Below are positions 25,031-33,288 of a stretch of 64,000 nt of DNA, piece by piece (positions within the stretch are counted from its first letter, which is position 1; each line of letters opens with the position of its first letter). The translations under genes were made by a program, and so were the position numbers. The stretch is from NCBI GenBank assembly GCA_963822765.1, contig CAWGJL010000010.1:1-64000 (forward strand), written 5' to 3'. The notes under the pieces were generated by a model. That model made no database searches. It worked only from the letters and a program-made list of their open reading frames with translations, and had not been told where the DNA came from. The stretch comes from Palsa-504 sp963822765. GTDB taxonomy: Bacteria > Actinomycetota > Actinomycetes > Streptosporangiales > Streptosporangiaceae.

Positions 25031-26518
25031 ATGTACCCGTCGCGCCTGGTCCGCGAGTTCGCCGGGCGCAGCCGGCGGGCGGTGCGCGAGCACTGGTTGT
25101 TCGCCATTATCGCCGTCTGCGGCGCGGCCCTGCGCGTGGTGGTCCAGCTGGCCTACCAGCAGGCGCTGATCTTCCCGGACAGCGAACGGTACCTGCAGTA
25201 CGCGCACAACTTCCTCAGCGGGCAGTGGAGTCCGGACTGGCTGCGCACCAGCGGCTACTCCATCCTGCTCATGCCCGCCGTGCTGGCCCACAATCTTTCG
25301 GTGGTCGTCGCGATCCAGCACCTGCTCGGGCTGGCCACGGCGGTGCTGATCTACGCGACGCTGATCCACTTCGGCGCCCGGCGCTGGGTGGCCGCGCTGG
25401 CGACCATCCCCGTACTGTTCGACCCGCTCCAGCTCGACCTCGAGCAGTACATCCTGACCGACGTCTGCGCGACCTTCCTGGTCTTCGGTGCCCTGGTCGT
25501 GCTGGTGTGGAAGCGTGAGGCGCTCGGCAAGGGGGCGGCACTCACCGCCGGGTTGCTGGTCGCCGCCGCCACCATCATCAGGGAATCCGACCTGCTGGTC
25601 ATGATCCCCGCGCTGCTGTATGTGGTGGCCGTCATCCGGCCCTGGCGGCGCTGCGCGAGGCTGGCGGGGATGGCGCTGCTCGGCTGCGCCATCCCGGTAC
25701 TCGGGTATCTGAGCTGGTTCGCGGTGTGGTTCGGGACGTTCAACTTCGTCACCTACACCAACCAGTTCACGTACGGGCGGATTGTGCAGTTCGCCGACTG
25801 CACGGGCTTGTCGCTGCCCGCCTACGAGCGGAGCCTGTGCCCGACCCAGCCGCCGGCGCAGCGCAACCTGGACTGGTACATGTGGGCGCCGCAGTCGCCG
25901 CAGGTACTCCTTCAGCCGACGGCGGGGCTGAGCAAGGGCGAGATCATCCACGACTTCAACACGCGGATCCTCGAACACCAGCCACTGAGTTACCTGGAGG
26001 CGGTGGGCGGCGACATCCTCTACAGCTTCTCCCCGGTCCGCGGGGACGGGCCGGAGCGCTACCCGAAGGGTTACCACGACTTCCACACGTACTTCCCGAG
26101 CGGCAAGGGTGAGCTGGCGACGCTGCGCCAGTACACCGGCAGCACCGGGCGCGTCCAGCCCGCGCTGGCTGGTTTCCTGACCGGGTACGGCCACGACTTC
26201 TACGTGCCCGGCCCGCTGCTCGCCGCCGGCCTGGTCCTCGGCCTGGCGGGCACGGCTGGCCTGGGCCGGGCCCGCCATAGCAAGCTGCGCGGCCCCTGCC
26301 TGCTCTTCTCGCTCGGCACCATCGCCATGGTCGTGCCCCCGTTCATCATCGCCACCTTCGACTGGCGGTACGAACTGCCGCAGTTTTACCTGATCCCGAT
26401 CGCGGCGGTGCTCGGCGTGCGGGCGATGACCGCCCGGGACAGCGACACCAGCCCGCCGGCCCCGAGCGCCGGCCCGGCGCCCAGCGAACAGGAAGAGCCC
26501 GTCCATCCGGCCGTATAG
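25031..26518 (+). CDS. ArnT/PMT-like polytopic glycosyltransferase (GT39 type)
   Basis: 495 residues from ATG 25031, with TAGCTT ending 7 nt before it (leaderless promoter type). The first extracytoplasmic loop carries FPDSERYLQYAHNF with the acidic pair typical of GT-C enzymes, and LTDVCATFLVFGAL and IRESDLLVMIPALL follow. About eleven helices with one large outer loop (residues 250-390). It should transfer a sugar from a polyprenyl-phosphate donor to an envelope acceptor. Divergent from the mannosyltransferase. Confidence 0.8.
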   Translation: MYPSRLVREFAGRSRRAVREHWLFAIIAVCGAALRVVVQLAYQQALIFPDSERYLQYAHNFLSGQWSPDWLRTSGYSILLMPAVLAHNLSVVVAIQHLLGLATAVLIYATLIHFGARRWVAALATIPVLFDPLQLDLEQYILTDVCATFLVFGALVVLVWKREALGKGAALTAGLLVAAATIIRESDLLVMIPALLYVVAVIRPWRRCARLAGMALLGCAIPVLGYLSWFAVWFGTFNFVTYTNQFTYGRIVQFADCTGLSLPAYERSLCPTQPPAQRNLDWYMWAPQSPQVLLQPTAGLSKGEIIHDFNTRILEHQPLSYLEAVGGDILYSFSPVRGDGPERYPKGYHDFHTYFPSGKGELATLRQYTGSTGRVQPALAGFLTGYGHDFYVPGPLLAAGLVLGLAGTAGLGRARHSKLRGPCLLFSLGTIAMVVPPFIIATFDWRYELPQFYLIPIAAVLGVRAMTARDSDTSPPAPSAGPAPSEQEEPVHPAV

Positions 26519-26549
26519 TCACCGGTCTGCTGGCGTCCCCGGGAAAAGA

Positions 26550-26583
26550 CTGCGGAGGACCCCCGGACGGGGGCCCTCCGCAG
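26550..26583. terminator. Hairpin between convergent genes
   Basis: CTGCGGAGGACCCCCG pairs with CGGGGGCCCTCCGCAG (16 bp, one mismatch) across a 2-nt spacer, between the GT39-like stop and the stop of the convergent secreted-protein gene. No T-run. It can act in both directions. Confidence 0.7.
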
Positions 26584-26598
26584 ATCGGTGCTAGTTCC

Positions 26599-27708
26599 TT
26601 ACCTAGGCAGGCTGGAGAAGGCGATAAAGCGGTAGAACGACCCGCCCCACGGCGTCGCCGAGGAGCCGCCGCGCAGCTGCGAGCCGGTGCCGTTGGGGTT
26701 GACGAACAGGCCCGTAGCGACGTTCTGCAGCGTGCCGTTCGACTGCGGAATGAACTGCTGCCACGGACCGGTGTTGCACGAGGTCAGGATCAGGCCGTCG
26801 CGCAGCGGGTCAGAGGACCAGCCGCCGCCGGGATCGGATACGCAGAGCCCGGTCCCGGTACCGTGCGGGGCGTACTCGAGCCGGACGGCACCCTGGTGCG
26901 TGCCGTTGGTGAGTAGGAAGTGCGTCGCCGGGTCGGACTGAGTCGCGGTCCAGCCAGCGATGATCGCACCCGGGAACTGGTGCTGCCGGAAGGAATCGAA
27001 GCCGTTGCCGAACCGGTTAACCTCGTCGCCGTAGTCGCTGACGGAGTTCGCGGCGACCGTGAGGTTGAAGGTGCCGTGCAGCACGGCACCGTCAGCATCG
27101 GTGGCCGTGACCACGACTCCGTTGTAGGTGCCGGGAGCGGCGGTGCCCCCGACGAAGGTCAGCACGGGATTCCCGGAGGTCAGCCCGGTCGGCAGGTTCG
27201 TCTCGGCGAAGTTGAAGGTGTCGGTGCTGCCCGCCGTGCTGGTCGCGCTGAACTTGACGGTGCCGGAGACGTTCGAATCGGTCAGCGCGGATACAGACAC
27301 CGTCCTGACACTACCGGTGCCCAGCTGAATGGAGCCGCTGGAGAGCGTGACCGGGATCACGAGCGCCTCGGCGTTCCCGGTGCCGTCCGTGGCGTCGGCC
27401 ACGATAGTGGCCGTGCTGGACGTGGTGCCGGTATTGCTGATCGTGGCCCCGGACAGGGACACGCCGCTCGGCACCGTGCCGTGCAGCGACCAGGTCACGT
27501 TGGTCCCGGACAGATCGATGACCTTCGTGCCGTTGCCGGCGTGGAGGTTGGAGCCGCCGAACGTGGCCGGTGACACGGCAGTGGCGGTCAGCGCCGTGTC
27601 CTGCCATGTCTGAGCGCTCGCCGGGAGTGCTGCCGCACCCACCGCGAGAGCACTCCCGAGCAGTCCAGGTACAACTATCCCGAGTACTCTCCTGAGTTTG
27701 AAGTGCAA
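26599..27708 (-). CDS. Secreted protein with Ig-like domain and ricin-like C-terminus
   Basis: 369 residues from a TTG at 27708 (GGGGTGAA a few nt upstream), giving a proper signal peptide FKLRRVLGIVVPGLLGSALAVG with cleavage near ASAQ. Residues 40-230 form Thr/Ser/Gly-rich strands with NVTWSLHGTVPSGVSLSG and SNTGTTSSTATIVA, typical of Ig/He_PIG repeats. The C-terminal 140 residues (HFLLTNGTHQ, GLCVSDPGGGW, LTSCNTGPWQQFIP, NVATGLFVNPNG) look like a ricin-type beta-trefoil lectin. It probably binds carbohydrate outside the cell, fitting the mannan theme. Confidence 0.75.
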   Translation of the reverse strand: MHFKLRRVLGIVVPGLLGSALAVGAAALPASAQTWQDTALTATAVSPATFGGSNLHAGNGTKVIDLSGTNVTWSLHGTVPSGVSLSGATISNTGTTSSTATIVADATDGTGNAEALVIPVTLSSGSIQLGTGSVRTVSVSALTDSNVSGTVKFSATSTAGSTDTFNFAETNLPTGLTSGNPVLTFVGGTAAPGTYNGVVVTATDADGAVLHGTFNLTVAANSVSDYGDEVNRFGNGFDSFRQHQFPGAIIAGWTATQSDPATHFLLTNGTHQGAVRLEYAPHGTGTGLCVSDPGGGWSSDPLRDGLILTSCNTGPWQQFIPQSNGTLQNVATGLFVNPNGTGSQLRGGSSATPWGGSFYRFIAFSSLPR

Positions 27709-27751
27709 GGCTTCACCCCGTTCCGTTTCGCTCTCTGTTAGGGCGTTGCCA

Positions 27752-27817
27752 GACCATCTGGCAGGGAGCGCGACCGACAGAACAAGCGCTGCCGGCGGCC
27801 CTGCCAGCCAGATGGTC
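27752..27817. repeat. Overlapping inverted repeats upstream of the secreted lectin-like gene
   Basis: GACCATCTGG (27752) pairs with CCAGATGGTC (27808), and the overlapping CTGGCAGGG (27758) pairs with CCCTGCCAG (27799). Together they make a large hairpin in the 5' region of the gene at 26599-27708. It may be a leader structure or operator. Confidence 0.55.
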
Positions 27818-27850
27818 AATGCTCACCATAGCCTCCCGCCTCCTCTCTGT

Positions 27851-27888
27851 TATGTAGGACGCTTTCGGGTCCTATATGTATGACGCTT
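27851..27888. repeat. Direct repeat TATGTA(G/T)GACGCTT
   Basis: Two 14-nt copies (27851-27864 and 27875-27888, one mismatch) with a 24-bp period in an AT-richer promoter-like stretch. The 27709-28297 gap otherwise shows no gene I can support. Confidence 0.45.
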
Positions 27889-28297
27889 GGGCGTGGTCAA
27901 AAGTTAAGCGAAATTAAGCATCTGCGCGTTACCGCCGGCCTTCGCCGCGGCGTGAGCGGCCTATCTAGCCGACCACGCGCCTGACGCCCAGCTGGAAAAG
28001 GGCGGACCGGGCCTCATCGGACAGCATCGCGGCCAGGCTTCCGGCCGGCCATGAGGCGCGCGCCTGGATGGCTCTTTCTGATGACTGGGCCGACCTCATG
28101 CTCACGCTCCTCCGCCGCCGGGGAAGCCAAATTATCCCTACGACGTCAGTGTGCCCCGATGACGCCGACGCGATTAGTGATTAATCCGGTTTGGCTCGCG
28201 AAACCCGGGTGGCGCGGGGGTGGCCGGGCGCGGGCACGGCGGGCCGTTCGGGAGAAATATTCTCATCAGGCGGCCGGGCCCGGGTCCGTACGGACGG

Positions 28298-28741
28298 TCA
28301 GCCCGCCGGGGTGGTGGCCCAGGTGTCGCCGGCGGTCAGCTGGGCCTGCAGGGTGGCCGTGTCGGAGCAGATCCATTCCTCGGCGAACAGGCCGTCGGCG
28401 ATCCGGTAGAACTCGTGGCTGACGTACTCGATGGTGCGGCCGGTGGCGGGCAGGCCCAGGAACTCCCCCTGGTGGGTGCCGCGGAAGGTCAGCCGCAGGG
28501 CCACCTGGTCGTCCGCGGCGACGACGTCGTCGATGCGCGCGTGCAGGTCGGGGAAGCCGTCCCTGATGAGCTGGGCCCCTTGCCGCCACACGTCCGGGCC
28601 GTGCCTGGTGGGCAGGCCGGCCATGTTCATCACGAAGTCCGGGCGCAGGAGGGCGGCACAGGCGTCGATGTCGCCCTGGTTGAAGGCGTCGAGGCTGCGG
28701 CGCACGAGCGCGATGTTGGCGGCGGTCTGCTGGGTGGTCAT
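28298..28741 (-). CDS. SnoaL-like ester-cyclase-family protein
   Basis: 147 residues from ATG 28741 with GAAGGAGAACG directly upstream. NIALVRRSLDAFNQGDIDACAALLRPDFVMN, LRLTFRGTHQGEFLGLPATGRTIEY and EEWICSDTATLQAQL are the NTF2-like signature of SnoaL/ester cyclases. The His and Asp of the usual active site are at VSHEFYRIADG. Divergent from a MarR regulator 70 nt away, which probably controls it. The substrate is unknown. Confidence 0.88.
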   Translation of the reverse strand: MTTQQTAANIALVRRSLDAFNQGDIDACAALLRPDFVMNMAGLPTRHGPDVWRQGAQLIRDGFPDLHARIDDVVAADDQVALRLTFRGTHQGEFLGLPATGRTIEYVSHEFYRIADGLFAEEWICSDTATLQAQLTAGDTWATTPAG

Positions 28742-28773
28742 CGTTCTCCTTCGGGTCGCGGAGGCATCAGCAA

Positions 28774-28810
28774 ATAGTGTACCGGCTTCATTGTGTAGTA
28801 ATGTAACTAT
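28774..28810. promoter_or_regulatory. Divergent promoter/operator of the SnoaL and MarR genes
   Basis: ATAGTGTAC (28774) and GTAACTAT (28803) form an imperfect dyad. TAATGT (28799-28804) sits 6 nt before the MarR ATG, as in a leaderless promoter. GTAGTAA (28795-28801) is also a half-site of the perfect palindrome at 29614-29634. Confidence 0.55.
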
Positions 28811-29269
28811 ATGCCGAACGACCGCTGGGAATCCGCGCTGGACCAGGTTCTCCTGCTGACCATGCTGCTCAGCCGGGACACGACCGAGAGCCTGGCCCGG
28901 ATGGGGCTGACCGAGGCCCGCGCGCACCTGGTGTGGGAACTGCAGGCCAGGGGTCCGTGCACGCAGCGGATCCTGGCGTCCGCGCTGCACGTCACCCCGC
29001 GCGCGATCACCGCGCTGGTCGACAGCCTGGTGGAGACGGGGTTCGTGACCCGCGAGCCGTGCCCCGCGGACCGGCGCGCCACCCTGGTGACATTCACCGA
29101 GCTGGGACGCACCACCGGGCAGGCCCTGGCCGACGGGCACCGCGAACTCGCCCGGCACCTGTTCGCCGGCCTGCCGGCCGAGGCGTTCGGCGGCTTCGAG
29201 GGGGGCCTGAGGCACGTGGTGAACCAGTTGCGGGCCCTGCTCACCGGACCAGGGCGGGGCGCACCCTAG
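28811..29269 (+). CDS. MarR-family transcriptional regulator
   Basis: 152 residues: LARMGLTEARAHLVWELQ, then the winged HTH ASALHVTPRAITALVDSLVETGFVTREPCPADRRATLVTFTELG with the DRR wing motif. MarR proteins bind short palindromes as dimers and release on ligand binding. Divergent from the SnoaL-like gene; the intergenic dyad is the obvious autoregulatory site, and the identical half-site at 29614 suggests a second target. Confidence 0.9.
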   Translation: MPNDRWESALDQVLLLTMLLSRDTTESLARMGLTEARAHLVWELQARGPCTQRILASALHVTPRAITALVDSLVETGFVTREPCPADRRATLVTFTELGRTTGQALADGHRELARHLFAGLPAEAFGGFEGGLRHVVNQLRALLTGPGRGAP

Positions 29270-29280
29270 GCTTGTGGGGC

Positions 29281-29505
29281 TCAGGCATTTGCCTCTCGGG
29301 CGAGGCGTGCCTTGGCCAGCATTCCGGAGTTGACGGCCATGGCACTCTCGGACAGGCCCGCCAGGAGCGTTCCTAGCTCCACAAGATCGTCCAGGTCGGG
29401 GGCGGCGTCGCCGTTCTCGAGACGGTGCTGGGCCTCCCTGGCCGAGTTAAGCGCTTCGTGCAGAGCGCGATGTACGCCGATCGTCGTCGGGTCGGTACTG
29501 CTCAT
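29281..29505 (-). CDS. Small helical protein, unknown
   Basis: 74 residues from ATG 29505, with GAGG 7 nt upstream. Sequence is almost fully alpha-helical (VHRALHEALNSAREAQHRLE, LDDLVELGTLLAGLSESAMAVNSGMLAKARLA). No motif recognised. It lies between MarR and the membrane-gene pair on the opposite strand. Confidence 0.6.
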   Translation of the reverse strand: MSSTDPTTIGVHRALHEALNSAREAQHRLENGDAAPDLDDLVELGTLLAGLSESAMAVNSGMLAKARLAREANA

Positions 29506-29613
29506 TTCGCTCCTCAGCTCGCTGAACGGTTTCGTCCTGATGATTACTGACGGACAGGATACGCAGGAGCGAGCCGGGGGCCCGCAGCAGGCCGCATTGC
29601 TGGGCCGGCGCTG

Positions 29614-29634
29614 GTTACTACGAAACGTAGTAAC
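29614..29634. promoter_or_regulatory. 21-nt perfect dyad GTTACTACG-N3-CGTAGTAAC abutting a start codon
   Basis: Perfect 9-nt arms around AAA. The dyad ends immediately before the ATG at 29635 and covers the position expected for a -10 of a leaderless transcript. The half-site GTAGTAA recurs in the MarR promoter 820 bp away. A repressor bound here would block initiation. Confidence 0.75.
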
Positions 29635-30009
29635 ATGTCGTCCGTGAACGGCGCCGTGCCCACGACGATCATCGTCGCCGGCCTCGCGCTTGCCGGGTAC
29701 GCGCTGCTGATGACCGCCCTGAACCGGCGGATGAGCGTCATCTTGCTCGGCGCGCTCGGCGTCCTTGAGATCCTGCTGCTGGTCGAGGTCGGCATCATCG
29801 TGGCCAAGCTGGCCGGCGGTACGCACCCGGCCAGCCTGGCCACGCTCATCGGGTACCTGATCGCGATGCCGCTGGTCCCGGTGGCCGCCGGGTTCTGGGG
29901 GCTGCTGGAGCGAACACGGTGGGGCCCGGCGGTCATCGCCGTGGCCGGGCTCGTCGCGGCCGTGCTGATGGTGCGGCTGCACCAGATCTGGCCGATTATC
30001 CATGTCTGA
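29635..30009 (+). CDS. Four-helix membrane protein
   Basis: 124 residues, four hydrophobic helices (TTIIVAGLALAGYALLM, MSVILLGALGVLEILLLVEVGIIV, ASLATLIGYLIAMPLVPVAAGF, AVIAVAGLVAAVLMV). No family motif recognised. No ribosome site; the ATG abuts the 21-nt dyad, so leaderless translation is likely (GTG 29644 is an alternative). Overlaps the next membrane gene by 8 nt, so the two form an operon. Confidence 0.75.
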   Translation: MSSVNGAVPTTIIVAGLALAGYALLMTALNRRMSVILLGALGVLEILLLVEVGIIVAKLAGGTHPASLATLIGYLIAMPLVPVAAGFWGLLERTRWGPAVIAVAGLVAAVLMVRLHQIWPIIHV

Positions 30010-30448
30010 CCCCGCCACGTCGCCTGAGCCCGCGGCGCGGGCGGACTCGACCAGGACGGGTCCGGGGCGGTTGCTGGTCGCGGTCTATGCGCTCTTTGCG
30101 CTGTCCGCTTCGGCGCGGGCCGGGGTGCAGATCGCGACGAAGTTCGGCCACGCTCCGGTCGCCTACGTGTTGTCGGCCTTCGCCGCGGTGGTCTACATCC
30201 TGGCCACGGTCACCCTCGCCGTCGGCAGTCCGGTAGCACGCCGGATCGCCATCGTCTCGTGCTCGGTCGAACTCGCCGGCGTGCTGGCGGTCGGCACCTG
30301 GAGCCTGGCCGACCCGGCCACCTTCCCCGACGCCACGGTGTGGTCCGGCTACGGCAGCGGCTACGGCTTCGTCCCGCTCGTGCTTCCCGTGTTCGGCCTG
30401 CTCTGGCTAGGCCGCTGGACCAGGAGGGCGAGAGCCAGGGCCGGATGA
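30002..30448 (+). CDS. Membrane protein, partner of the preceding gene
   Basis: 148 residues with a disordered N-terminus and four helices (LLVAVYALFALSASARAGVQIA, VAYVLSAFAAVVYILATVTLA, IAIVSCSVELAGVLAVG, FVPLVLPVFGLLWLG). Resembles actinobacterial integral membrane proteins with a conserved Glu/Arg in helix three. Starts inside the previous gene, so coupled translation is likely. Confidence 0.8.
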   Translation: MSDPATSPEPAARADSTRTGPGRLLVAVYALFALSASARAGVQIATKFGHAPVAYVLSAFAAVVYILATVTLAVGSPVARRIAIVSCSVELAGVLAVGTWSLADPATFPDATVWSGYGSGYGFVPLVLPVFGLLWLGRWTRRARARAG

Positions 30449-30463
30449 GCTGAGGCTCAGCGG

Positions 30464-31141
30464 CTATTTGCCGGTCAGGCCGTCGGTGAGCGCGTCCCAG
30501 AACGCGATCTCGTACGCGTGCAGGGCCAGGGCGGCCCGCCGCGCCTCCTGCGGATCCTCGCCGGCGGCCAGCCCGGCAGCCACCACGGATGTCGCCTGCT
30601 CGGTGAAGCCCGGCACCGGCTCGGCGAAGAACCGGAAGAACCCGGCCGCGCGCTCCGGCAGGCCGTAGCGGGTCACCAGCGCGTCCGCGACCCGGCCGCA
30701 GTAGCCGCCCCACTCCTCCAGGTTGGCCAGCATCGCCAGCGCCACCCCGCTGCACGTCCCGAACAGCGCGCTCCAGGCCAGGTACGCCGGGTAGGCCTGG
30801 GCCAGCGGCCGGGGCTCATACGCCCGCAGATCCCGCTCATCCCACCCCAGCGCGCCCGCGAAATCGGCCAGCAGCCGCAACGCGGCCAGCTCGCCCTGGG
30901 CCAGGGACAGGAACATCTCACCGGCCGGCGGGTCCGGGAAGCGGGCCGCGAGCAACGCGAAACTGCGCTGGTCGCTGCCGACGATGCGGAACTGCTCACC
31001 CGCCAGCCAGGTCAGCCTGTCCCGCGGAACGTCACCGGCCTCCAGCAGGTCAACAAACCGGTTCCGGCTCGCGGCCGCGCGGACCTCCCCGCGAACACGC
31101 CCGATGAGATCATCGGCGAGCTGGCCAGACCTAGGTTCCAC
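30464..31141 (-). CDS. TenA/PqqC-like haem-oxygenase-fold protein
   Basis: 225 residues, all-helical. DLLEAGDVPRDRLTWLAGEQFRIVGSDQRSFALLAARFP and a helical bundle with YPAYLAWSALFGTCSGVALAMLANLEEWG recall the TenA/thiaminase-II and CADD-like superfamily. The ligand residues of thiaminase (Cys/Glu/Tyr) can be matched only loosely, so enzymatic activity is uncertain. GTG start, leaderless-type TAGGGT 6 nt upstream, divergent from an acetyltransferase 39 nt away. Confidence 0.7.
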   Translation of the reverse strand: MEPRSGQLADDLIGRVRGEVRAAASRNRFVDLLEAGDVPRDRLTWLAGEQFRIVGSDQRSFALLAARFPDPPAGEMFLSLAQGELAALRLLADFAGALGWDERDLRAYEPRPLAQAYPAYLAWSALFGTCSGVALAMLANLEEWGGYCGRVADALVTRYGLPERAAGFFRFFAEPVPGFTEQATSVVAAGLAAGEDPQEARRAALALHAYEIAFWDALTDGLTGK

Positions 31142-31147
31142 GCCAGC

Positions 31148-31173
31148 ACCCTACTCCCCCGGGTCGGTACGGT
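31148..31173. promoter_or_regulatory. Overlapping divergent leaderless promoters
   Basis: Between start codons only 39 nt apart, TAGGGT (minus strand, 31153-31148) lies 6 nt from the GTG at 31141 and TACGGT (plus strand, 31168-31173) lies 7 nt from the GTG at 31181. Both match actinobacterial -10 boxes for leaderless transcripts. The -35 regions must interpenetrate. Confidence 0.55.
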
Positions 31174-31180
31174 TGGCGGC

Positions 31181-31837
31181 GTGATTGGTGACCATCCGCT
31201 GGCCGGGCTGATCGCCGCCGCCGCGGCCGGCCGGTTCCCGGTGGCCGACGGGAGCTGGCGGCGCGTACCGCCGTGGCGCCCGGGAGTAGAGGGCATCGTC
31301 GCGTTTACCGGGCACGCCGTCCTGGCCCTGGCGCCGGACATCCCGGACCGGCAGCTGGTCACCCTGGGGCCAGATGGTTTCGGCGGTGCCCATAACCCGC
31401 GGCTGATCACCGCCCTGGCCGGACCCGGCGGCTGGATCGACAGCCTGGATATCTTGATGGCCGGCCGCGGCAGCGGCCACCCAGACGCGCCGCCGCGGCT
31501 GGCCGGCCGGCCGGACCTGGCCACGCAGCCACGAGCGGCGTTCGCGGCGCGGATCCGGGACCAGCCCCGGCCGCTGGGCTATGCCGACCGGCGCCGCACG
31601 GCCCTGGCCGTGATCAGCCGGGGCATAGCCGGGCTGACCGAGCTGGGCTTCGAGCTCGAACCCGGGCACCGGGGACACGGCGGCGGAACCGAACTGGTCC
31701 GCGACGCCCTGACCGCCGTCCCGGCCGGTGAGCTGGTGCTGGCCGCGGTCGCGCCGGGCAACGCGGCCAGTGTCCGGGCGCTGCTGTCGGCCGGGTTCGT
31801 TCCGCTTGGCTCAGTACAGCTGTTCCGCCGGTCGTAG
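31181..31837 (+). CDS. GNAT-type N-acetyltransferase
   Basis: 218 residues from GTG 31181. The N-terminal half (GVEGIVAFTGHAVLALAPDIPDRQLV) is a typical extension; the C-terminal half has LGFELEPGHRGHGGGTELVRDALT, where GHRGHGGG is the acetyl-CoA pyrophosphate loop (Q/RxxGxG/A), then VAPGNAASVRALLSAGFVPLGSVQLFRR, the standard GNAT ending. Substrate unknown. Leaderless-type promoter. Confidence 0.85.
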   Translation: MIGDHPLAGLIAAAAAGRFPVADGSWRRVPPWRPGVEGIVAFTGHAVLALAPDIPDRQLVTLGPDGFGGAHNPRLITALAGPGGWIDSLDILMAGRGSGHPDAPPRLAGRPDLATQPRAAFAARIRDQPRPLGYADRRRTALAVISRGIAGLTELGFELEPGHRGHGGGTELVRDALTAVPAGELVLAAVAPGNAASVRALLSAGFVPLGSVQLFRRS

Positions 31838-31917
31838 GGCCGGCGATGAATTGGTCCTCAAAATCGACAAAGAACTGGACCTTATCAAGGGAACCGATTC
31901 CCGGGGACCATCGTGCC

Positions 31918-33288
31918 ATGACTACTACAGGGCAGTTCCCCGCCGCTAACGTTCGCCGCTCACAGTTCGACGGCCAGATCCTGGAGCCCGGTACGCCCGG
32001 CTACGACTCCGCCCGGTCGGTCTGGAACGCGATGATCGACCACCGCCCGAAGCTGATCGTCAGGTGTGCCTCGGTCGCCAACGTCGTCACCGCGGTGCGG
32101 GCCGCCCGTGAGCACGACCTGGAGATCGGTGTCCGTAGCGGCGGCCACAACATCGCCGGCCACGCTGTCCCGGACGGCGGGTTCATGATCGACCTCACCG
32201 CGATGGGCCGCGTCACCGTCGATCCGGCCACGCGGCGCGCCCGGGTCCAGGGCGGCGCGATGCTCGGCGCGCTGGACCAGGCCGCGCAGTCCTTCGGCCT
32301 GGCCACGACGGCCGGCAATGTCTCGCATACCGGCGTCGGCGGTCTGACGTTGGGCGGCGGCATGGGCTGGCTAGCGCGCCAGTATGGTCTCACCTGCGAC
32401 AACGTGGTGTCCTGCATTGTCGTCACCGCGGACGGCGGCGTCGTACGCGCATCCGCCGATGAGCACCCCGACCTGTTCTGGGGTCTGCGCGGCGGTGGCG
32501 GCAACTTCGGGATCGTGGTCGAGTTCGAGTTCCGGCTGCACCCCGTCGGCACCCGGACCCTGGTCGCGGAGCTCACCTTCCCGCTCGATCGCGCCGCCGC
32601 GGCGCTGCGTGGCTGGCGCGACCTGGCCGAGGAGGCCGCCCGCCCGGCCACGCTGACCGCCGAGGTCTCCGGCGACGCGGTGACCCTCGGATATGTGTGG
32701 GCGGGTGACCCGGAGGCCGGCCGCGCGATGTTGCCGGCGCTGCGCTCCATCGGCGAGCCGGCCAGCGAGGTCGTGCGCGAGGTCTCCTACCTGGAGCTGC
32801 AAACCCGCGACGACAGCGTCGAGGGCCACGCGTACCGGCGCTACTGGAAGGGTCACTACCTCCCGGACCTACCCGACGGCGCGATCGGGGCGCTCGTGGA
32901 CCGCGACCCAGCGGACGCCACCGTGCCGGGCGTCAGCCTGCAGGCTTACGGCGGCGCGATCGCCGACGTCGACGATGACGCGACGGCGTTCAGCCATCGT
33001 CGTACGCGCTTCGAGTACGTCGCCGCCGTGAAGTGGGACGACCCCGGCGAGGACAGCCTGCGGATGGGAGCCGCACGGCGGGAGGCCGCCAAGCTCGAAC
33101 CGTTCGCCGCGGGCGCCTACGTCAACGCGCTCAGCGACGAGGGCGCCTCGGGTGTGCGCCGCGCCTACTCCGATGCCAAGCGCGCGCGCCTGACCGCGGT
33201 CAAGGACGCCTACGATCCGGGCAACGTCTTTCACCTCAACCACAACATCGTTCCCACCGGGCACAACATCGTTCCCACCGGGCACTAA
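31918..33288 (+). CDS. FAD-linked oxidase with BBE domain (berberine-bridge type)
   Basis: 456 residues. PCMH-type FAD domain: VANVVTAVRAAREHDLEIGVRSGGHNIAG (the His in SGGHN is the usual 8-alpha attachment), GGLTLGGGMGWLARQYGL, and DLFWGLRGGGGNFGIVVEFEF. The C-terminal BBE segment has AYDPGNVFHLNHNI. The second covalent link (Cys) of bicovalent enzymes is replaced by VSHTGVGG, so attachment is via His only. Oxidises sugars or alkaloid-like alcohols with oxygen. The last 15 residues contain a duplicated heptapeptide (HNIVPTG twice). Confidence 0.92.
   Translation: MTTTGQFPAANVRRSQFDGQILEPGTPGYDSARSVWNAMIDHRPKLIVRCASVANVVTAVRAAREHDLEIGVRSGGHNIAGHAVPDGGFMIDLTAMGRVTVDPATRRARVQGGAMLGALDQAAQSFGLATTAGNVSHTGVGGLTLGGGMGWLARQYGLTCDNVVSCIVVTADGGVVRASADEHPDLFWGLRGGGGNFGIVVEFEFRLHPVGTRTLVAELTFPLDRAAAALRGWRDLAEEAARPATLTAEVSGDAVTLGYVWAGDPEAGRAMLPALRSIGEPASEVVREVSYLELQTRDDSVEGHAYRRYWKGHYLPDLPDGAIGALVDRDPADATVPGVSLQAYGGAIADVDDDATAFSHRRTRFEYVAAVKWDDPGEDSLRMGAARREAAKLEPFAAGAYVNALSDEGASGVRRAYSDAKRARLTAVKDAYDPGNVFHLNHNIVPTGHNIVPTGH
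33241..33282 (+). repeat. Tandem 21-bp duplication at the 3' end of the oxidase gene
   Basis: Two perfect adjacent copies, 33241-33261 and 33262-33282, each encoding HNIVPTG, just before the final His codon and TAA. Homologues normally end after one copy. Confidence 0.95.

Noticed and set aside
24815..26506. 563-codon minus-strand frame over the GT39-like gene
   Set aside because: Charged low-complexity translation with no motif; it is the shadow of the well-supported plus-strand glycosyltransferase.
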